Shown here: piece after piece, positions 43,401 through 46,308 of the stretch | How the letters are laid out: the number at the start of each line of letters is the position of its first letter | Numbering within the stretch: position 1 is the first letter of the stretch | NCBI RefSeq assembly: GCF_024055715.1 | Contig: NZ_JAMXMV010000038.1 | Coordinates: 1 to 46,308 of the forward strand | Direction: 5' to 3' | Origin: Actinoallomurus soli | GTDB lineage: Bacteria; Actinomycetota; Actinomycetes; Streptosporangiales; Streptosporangiaceae | Length of the DNA stretch: 46,308 nucleotides | Position numbers and translations under genes: made by a program | Notes under the pieces: model-generated | What the model was told of the DNA's origin: nothing | What the model saw: only the letters and a program-made list of their open reading frames with translations | Databases searched by the model: none

Positions 43401-44092
43401 GAAAGATCCACAACGGCAGCCGTGTCGTCGGCGCCAGCCATAGCTACTGCTACTACCACAACTGCAACCCCGACGTCCTCCCCGAAGTAGGCTCACACGC
43501 CTACGAGACAAATCTCGCCGCAGACATCGCAGCCAGGCAAGCGGCTGACGAGGCGGCCGCCCGAGCCGCCGATCAAGCCGCCGCGCGACGACTCGAAATG
43601 CACAATAAGCTTCTTCAAGCCCATCACAGTGGCGGATTTGGAAGCTGGCTCAGAAAAGCGGCAAGCTTCGCTGGAAATATCAGCACGTATGCTGGGATGA
43701 TCCCGTTCTGTGAGGTGTGTCAGACCGTCTCGCTTGGAGCAGGTCTTATCTCGGCAGGACTCTACGGCGCCACGGGCGATTGGGGCATGGCAGGACGAAC
43801 GCTCGCCTCTACAGGAGTTAGTCTTGTAATGGGTGGCACAGGACTCGGGGCACTTAGGTCGTTTGGTAAGTACGGCAAGATGTATAAGTACTTCAGTTCT
43901 CCATCGCGCGTTGTTCGCAGATATGGGTATACGCGAACATGGCTGAATCACGGTGGTGCTATCGGCGCATTTCAAAAAGCTGCAACAAGGGCGGGCAGGG
44001 GAAGGGTATCACAAGCGTTCTGGTCAACCCATATGCAGTGGTCCACGAGTGGTTTGGGGATGGTTTTGACGGGCCCTCCTTCTGGGTTGTGA
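37421..44092 (+). CDS. Rhs/YD-repeat secreted polymorphic-toxin-like protein
   Basis: About 2223 aa. GTG 37421 has GAGGGAG upstream; ATG 37472 is the alternative. A membrane or signal helix follows (LRASVAMVMMVALLSGAYF). Residues about 300-700 are the SpvB/Rhs N-terminal shell (YPIQVPSAASDLVPKIDLSY; TQAQAGWLGDGWS). From about 1100 come many YD-type repeats (TYDALGRKTGEYAA; YTYDPAGNPTSQTE). The core ends with GARWYDPTTGTFASLDP and NYAASNPITNSDPTGL, the Rhs hallmark before the variable tip. The last 247 residues differ in character. They contain an Ala/Arg helix (AARQAADEAAARAADQAA), a hydrophobic stretch (TVSLGAGLISAGLYGATGDW) and a basic end, with lower GC and different codon use. That is typical of a swapped toxin tip. 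The tip's activity is unknown. Confidence 0.9.
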   Translation: MRDLGIPGWIGRGWAAWMARSIWLRASVAMVMMVALLSGAYFSLGGPVAPPVPGVHGAHGVRKARFASPPKPHDDAAKSAGAGPRKLPSGGIGVASFDLQRLGSAGRVSAHGTPVWAKPVLPTYGGAYHGPSQVAVTVASRKVAAAAGVNGVLFTATEKGGTGPVTIGVDYRKFADAYGGNYGSRLHLVAMPACALTTPQASSCRVQTPLSQGGNDVRARSAYAQIDPGSIHPAALHTSGSGTATIRPASFTTTTAQAAASSDTVVLAATTGGSADGGNDGGSPAGTYSATTLKPSASWSAGGSAGSFTYSYPIQVPSAASDLVPKIDLSYDSGGVDGQTAATQAQAGWLGDGWSTPQSYIEQSFKACSDSPEGSAAPKSTADECYDGPLLTMSLNGSTTSLVWDSDKKTYTPADDNGEVVKRITDSGNGSGTHDTDYWQVTDRSGTVFMFGRNQLPGWGSGDAATNSVDSEPVFSAHSGDPCYNATWSDSWCTMAYRWNLDYVKDLHGNAMAYYYKQDTNAYARDADTSGTTTPKANSTYVRDSHLDHIDYGFTDGNAYTVNGGHAPDQVLFTTGNRCLSGTCDPLNKTNAANWPDVPYDLNCTNGADCLVTGPSFWSTVRLTGIKTQQWNGTAYAPVDSWDFTQTLPATGDGTSPTLWLSKIVHTGSDTTAGGSAVTLPAVTFTAKEMANRLDTVTDGLPALTRMRISSITTETGAVIGVDYTLTNPCSVSAKPTPASNTSSCYPVYWTPQDDTQPLRDWFNKYQVDSVTQADRAGGAPTMYTGYKYLGGGAWHYDDNEVVKAKYRTYGQWRGFGRVQTFTGQGADPQTESEDTYYRGMSKNNNDTTVTLTDSQGGTHEDLDQLAGDTLESTDYNYAGGSVTGSTINSYWVSPATATRARSGLPALTATATGQVETWTRQALVSGTTTRWGQTETDTSYDTDVSSATFGLPLIVYTHGDLSRIDQRQCAVTTYAPANTSLNLAGLPAEVETDAVACGGSNPDGASAPTPAQMNALTAPTGVTRPDDVVSDIRTFYDTPTLAATWPQPASPAWPQAAPTKGDASVVEVADGYSGGAFTYRTKTATVCDTYGRPVDAYDPLGHKTHTDYTMANGLITGSKVTNPLGQAASTTLDPLRGVTTSATDANNITTTTHYDGLGRTIAVWEYGRATSSPADLLFGYQVSNSGPTVVTTQKMNDAQGYATSTVLYDALLRPRQTQDPTPQGGRLVTDTFYDTHGWTWKTNNKWWDSGSTPGSAAVTVPDAQVPDQTVTAFDGAGRAVLATSYDDSQVKEQTATAYDQADTGSNDATITVPLDAAGKPYTGAPAKATIKDALGRTVELKDYTTAPEVTVTTGDGPAPITTVAISGGSTTASTGNPQATQYVFDKTGHQTDVKNLATGDDWHTGYDLLGQATSKTDPDAGTSTITYDAAGNIAQSTDARGKTLSFTYDALGRKTGEYAAAVANQASSNQLASWVYDNADNAVSGMANPIGHLTASTSYIGGSGSGGHAYTDQMRGFNVWGEPTGETVTIPASEGALAGPYTLTHVYTSGTGLPWRDIYPASGTLPSETVTHGYSTALDVPSGLTGLASYELDTTWDAFGRAAQNKIGSTSANAYITNTHDLHTGALTDTRLANTAVSNTPIDETTYTYDPAGNPTSQTETRQGSASETQCFGYDTLDRLAQAWTATENCATDPTTNGTTVGDGITGAAYWTSWTFNPLGQRTKQTDHGLSGASDTVTTYTYDGNSAGQPHTLTKTTTTGPAGTSTSTMSYDKAGDTTTRSTPGQGQQTFTWDDAGDLTAVTGSSGGSSYIYDADGSLLLQKDPGTTTLYLPGEQLALNTSTGAITGTRFYALPGGGEAVRTGSGSNYTFETGDQHGTATLTLDPAFTTPTWRQQTPYGAPRGTTPATWPDNHGFLNKPQDTVTGLTDVGARWYDPTTGTFASLDPVFEATDTQQQAGYNYAASNPITNSDPTGLNGCTISDGADCRWSDPTGKIHNGSRVVGASHSYCYYHNCNPDVLPEVGSHAYETNLAADIAARQAADEAAARAADQAAARRLEMHNKLLQAHHSGGFGSWLRKAASFAGNISTYAGMIPFCEVCQTVSLGAGLISAGLYGATGDWGMAGRTLASTGVSLVMGGTGLGALRSFGKYGKMYKYFSSPSRVVRRYGYTRTWLNHGGAIGAFQKAATRAGRGRVSQAFWSTHMQWSTSGLGMVLTGPPSGL

Positions 44093-44093
44093 C

Positions 44094-44237
44094 ATGTTTA
44101 AATGGATGACACGGGACAGAGGCTGGTTAGGCGAACTGTCGGGATCCTGGTTATGGCTGATGCATTGGTGGCGGGATCCGCCTTCATCGCCGGGTCGAAA
44201 ACGGATGCAATCTTTTGGGCTCAGTAGATCCATCTAG
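44094..44237 (+). CDS. 47-aa Trp-rich mini-ORF directly after the Rhs gene
   Basis: ATG 44094 lies one base after the Rhs stop. The peptide begins MFKWMTRDRGWLGELSG, has WLWLMHWW in the middle and a basic C-terminus (GRKRMQS). An overlapping alternative starts at 44102 in another frame. It may be a cohesive small protein or a displaced end of an older tip. No ribosome binding site other than coupling is evident. Confidence 0.3.
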   Translation: MFKWMTRDRGWLGELSGSWLWLMHWWRDPPSSPGRKRMQSFGLSRSI

Positions 44238-44300
44238 TGGCGCCTGTGAGGCGGCAGCTTTGGGCTGCACCTCAGAGTAGTTCGAGCCGGCTTATGGATA

Positions 44301-44675
44301 TTGGGAGTAGCCTTGGCGCTGATCGCCGTAGTAGTAACACTCGCGCTAGTCATTGGCCTGACAGCTCGTGACTATAAGTTGCTGGGGCCTGACGGTGTCT
44401 TGCTTGCGACGCTGATGTGGCTTATCGCGCCAGTATTCGCGCTGCTTCGATTTAGGTGGATGGGTTGGTCTTACGAAAAAGCACTATGGTCCATTGCGGT
44501 GTTTTTCCTCTGGATTGCGATCTGTGGTCTAGGGAGGCCGGGCCTCCTATTGAATAAGCTCTTTAAAGATGACAGTAAGATTTCGCAGAGAATTCTGTTG
44601 AGATCGATTATCGGTCAAGCTTCCCTGGTGCTAGGTATAATCATTCTTTCAATCGTTGTTACTTTCTTCGTGTAG
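44301..44675 (+). CDS. small membrane protein, candidate immunity protein
   Basis: 124 aa from TTG 44301; the frame is open back to 44250, so the true start is uncertain. Four hydrophobic segments: ALALIAVVVTLALVIGL, GVLLATLMWLIAPVFALL, ALWSIAVFFLWIAI and SLVLGIIILSIVVTFFV. It is the first gene of normal look after the Rhs tip and shares the tip's lower GC. Immunity proteins against membrane-active tips are often small polytopic proteins in this position. No family recognised; the role is from context only. Confidence 0.5.
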   Translation: MGVALALIAVVVTLALVIGLTARDYKLLGPDGVLLATLMWLIAPVFALLRFRWMGWSYEKALWSIAVFFLWIAICGLGRPGLLLNKLFKDDSKISQRILLRSIIGQASLVLGIIILSIVVTFFV

Positions 44676-45182
44676 TTGCTTCGGGCATATCGGAAGTCGC
44701 AGGTCGCGGCCGGTGTCGAAGGTGTGCGCCGAGTGTCAGGGGATGATCCTCGACCGTTGATCAAGATCGGTGACCTGGGCGGATCGTAGCAGTCCATCAG
44801 CGGTGGGCGTGGTTCGCGTGTTCGTGCATCTGTGTCCCCCTCGCTGGGGCCGTCGGGAGGCTGTTGCCGCGCTACTGGGTCATCGGCTTCAGTGTGTGAT
44901 CACCGGTTCCTGCAGGCGGGTAGTGACCGCCTGGGGCGGCTCAAGAGCGTCCCTGGGCCTGTGCCTTGCGGAAGCGGCTTGGCCGGGAGGGAGCGGGCGG
45001 CCGATGAGCGGTGATGGGGTCGGCCGCTGCTGGCGTCGGACGGCGTAGATGTAATCCGTATCCGGTTCCGGCGGTTGGCTGGCGGATCGAGCCCCAGGCG
45101 GTTCGGTGGTGCCCGTAGGTGGATTTAACAAGATCACGGCACGCGAGCACATATGGAGCACACGTGGTCGTCAGACCGCCCT
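44676..45182. other. non-coding stretch with repeat copies
   Basis: 44681-44710 matches 28101-28130 at 27 of 30 bases. 44934-45182 is a diverged copy of about 31590-31846. No gene recognised. Confidence 0.5.
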
Positions 45183-45284
45183 AAAACAGACACTGGGCGC
45201 TCCCGGTGGAACCGAGAACGCCGAGGTCAGGACGGGTGCGCCGCCAGGGACTTGAACCCCGAACCCGCGGATTAAGAGTCCGCT
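45183..45284 (-). repeat. right copy of the 102-bp direct repeat with tRNA-Lys 3' half (att-like)
   Basis: Same sequence as 31847-31948 except one base. tRNA-like part at 45238-45284 on the minus strand. The next bases to the right (AGCCCGGCGTGAC) differ from those after the left copy and do not supply a tRNA 5' half. The pair brackets about 13.3 kb that holds the CRISPR remnant, LamG and Rhs genes. Confidence 0.8.
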
Positions 45285-45493
45285 AGCCCGGCGTGACAGC
45301 TTGAGGCGCGAGTGTGCTTATCAGCCGGTTGCTCACCTTGCCCAAGGGCGTGCCTACGCGTCAGGTGGCGGGCCCAACCCTGTGCCTGAGCGCGTGCCTA
45401 AGATCGTTTGTGCCTTGCCCGAGGTCTGCCGAAGGCGTGCCTAAGAAGTGCCTAAGGGGCCGGGTTGGCTTGGTTGGGTGCCGTTCGGGACAG

Positions 45494-45916
45494 ATGGATG
45501 CGCAGAAGCAATCAGCTATGTCGAACACCCACGATCGCTCCCAGCAAGACCACCGAAGCGAGGCACCACGGCCTCTCTCCGACCGTCGGCCAGCCGACGC
45601 GCAAGGCCCGTTGGGCACGCCTTCGGAACACCGACAGGCTCCTGGAGAAGCGCGCCACTCCACAGCGTCCGCCGACGCCCGCCCCGAGATACCGGAGCCT
45701 GTGACCCCATCGTCTGATCTTCGGGACGGCCTGCTGGTGTACGCGCCGGACGAGGCTGCGCGGTTGCTCGGTGTGAAGGCGTCATGGCTGCGCCGCAAGG
45801 CCGCCGCCCGGGCGATTCCGTGCACGTTCTTGGGCAAGCACCTGCGGTTCTCCCGCGCCGACCTGGAGGCGATCGTCGCCGCTGGCCGGCAGGCCCCACG
45901 CTCCCGCCGCCGATAG
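45494..45916 (+). CDS. excisionase-like helix-turn-helix protein
   Basis: About 140 aa from ATG 45494 (45518 is an alternative). The first 75 residues are polar and disordered. The C-terminal 60, VYAPDEAARLLGVKASWLRR and HLRFSRADLEAIVAAGRQ, are a MerR-like winged helix of the excisionase (Xis) family, which ends in 'FsraDLeaiv'. It precedes an integrase start by 126 bp, the usual xis-int order of actinomycete integrative elements. Confidence 0.82.
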   Translation: MDAQKQSAMSNTHDRSQQDHRSEAPRPLSDRRPADAQGPLGTPSEHRQAPGEARHSTASADARPEIPEPVTPSSDLRDGLLVYAPDEAARLLGVKASWLRRKAAARAIPCTFLGKHLRFSRADLEAIVAAGRQAPRSRRR

Positions 45917-46042
45917 TCGGATCCGCCCGGGGAGCGGGGCGTGACTTGAGCGCCCACCCCGAGTCGAGCGGTGATGACCCCGACCCGCGCCGCCCCCCAC
46001 CCAGCGGCGCGACGCCAATCCACGCATGCGTGAAAGGAGCTC

Positions 46043-46150
46043 ATGATGGCCTGGGCAGAAAAACGCGGACCCTGGTTCCGGGTCCGCTACCGCGACGCCG
46101 AAGGTGTCGTCCGCACCACACCGGACAAATACCGGACCAAGAGGTCCTAA
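46043..46150 (+). pseudogene. tyrosine integrase, N-terminal stub cut by an IS
   Basis: ATG 46043 behind AAAGGAG begins 35 codons, MMAWAEKRGPWFRVRYRDAE and then YRTKRS, ending in a TAA. AWAEKRG...WRVRYR is the standard N-terminal arm of actinomycete phage-type integrases. The frame ends where IS5-type sequence begins, so the integrase is inactivated at this junction. The remaining parts would lie beyond the IS, outside the window. Confidence 0.85.
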
Positions 46151-46158
46151 CAGAAAGA

Positions 46159-46308
46159 TCAGCGGACGAGGCGTCGCCAGCAGATGATGGCTGCGGCCAG
46201 GGTCATGAACGCCTCATGGATGTCATCGCGGATCTCCCAGCGGATGCGCAGGCGGCGGAACCAGTGCAGCAGGCCGATCGTGCGTTCCACGACGTAGCGG
46301 TGGACGCC
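46159..46308 (-). CDS. IS5-type transposase, C-terminal end (cut by window edge)
   Basis: The last 49 codons: VHRYVVERTIGLLHWFRRLR, then IRWEIRDDIHEAFMTLAAAI and a final RRLVR. ERTIGLLHWFRRLR...E carries the last Glu of the DDE triad in IS5-family DDE transposases. Element end lies between the integrase stub and the stop codon, at about 46145-46158. The rest is beyond the window. Confidence 0.88.
   Translation of the reverse strand, partial: GVHRYVVERTIGLLHWFRRLRIRWEIRDDIHEAFMTLAAAIICWRRLVR

Overview
The window reads as a chromosomal stretch from a high-GC filamentous actinomycete. The codon third positions are strongly GC-rich, several starts are GTG or TTG, secreted proteins carry ricin-type (CBM13) tails, and the transposases and the huge secreted LamG and Rhs proteins are of actinobacterial type. 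I would guess the Streptosporangiales or a neighbour, but no marker gene fixes the genus.

Layout. 0-5 kb: a low-GC HEAT-repeat gene, a frameshifted integrase-core transposase, a secreted GH16 glucanase with a LacI-type palindrome upstream, one orphan type I-E-like CRISPR repeat, and an IS256-type N-terminal fragment. 5-15.4 kb: a defence-like block with a 1204-aa STAND/AAA-type NTPase with C-terminal helical repeats, an intact IS256 copy sitting inside the loop of an inverted repeat, a coupled pair encoding a 4-TM TPR protein and a membrane protein with a CHAT-like motif, and a KAP NTPase scrap. 15.7-21.1 kb: a divergent LysR regulator and a tight operon of MaoC hydratase, CitE-type lyase, CoA-transferase and PoxB. 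This matches the itaconate to acetyl-CoA plus pyruvate route, followed by pyruvate oxidation. 21.1-23.5 kb: gene debris (GNAT, TetR) and two tiny ORFs that resemble a locus at 4.1 kb. 23.7-27.3 kb: an aldehyde dehydrogenase behind a 47-bp palindrome, a Tn3 transposase tail, and a secreted SGNH hydrolase.

28.3-31.3 kb holds the most interesting system. A small ubiquitin-like protein, an E1-type adenylating enzyme with a Cys-containing N-terminal domain, and a DUF6527-type Cys-rich protein form one overlapping operon. It diverges from a Xre repressor and ImmA/IrrE protease pair across a perfect 24-bp palindrome. This looks like a compact ubiquitin-like conjugation system under a protease-relieved switch.

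31.8-45.3 kb is bounded by two 102-bp direct repeats (one mismatch) that contain the 3' half of a tRNA-Lys. This suggests an att-bounded island of about 13.3 kb. It carries a decayed, orientation-inverted CRISPR remnant, a divergent pair of giant secreted proteins (LamG/ricin and Rhs/YD), and a low-GC toxin-tip/immunity-like tail. To its right are an excisionase-like gene, an integrase stub cut by an IS5-type element, and the window end.
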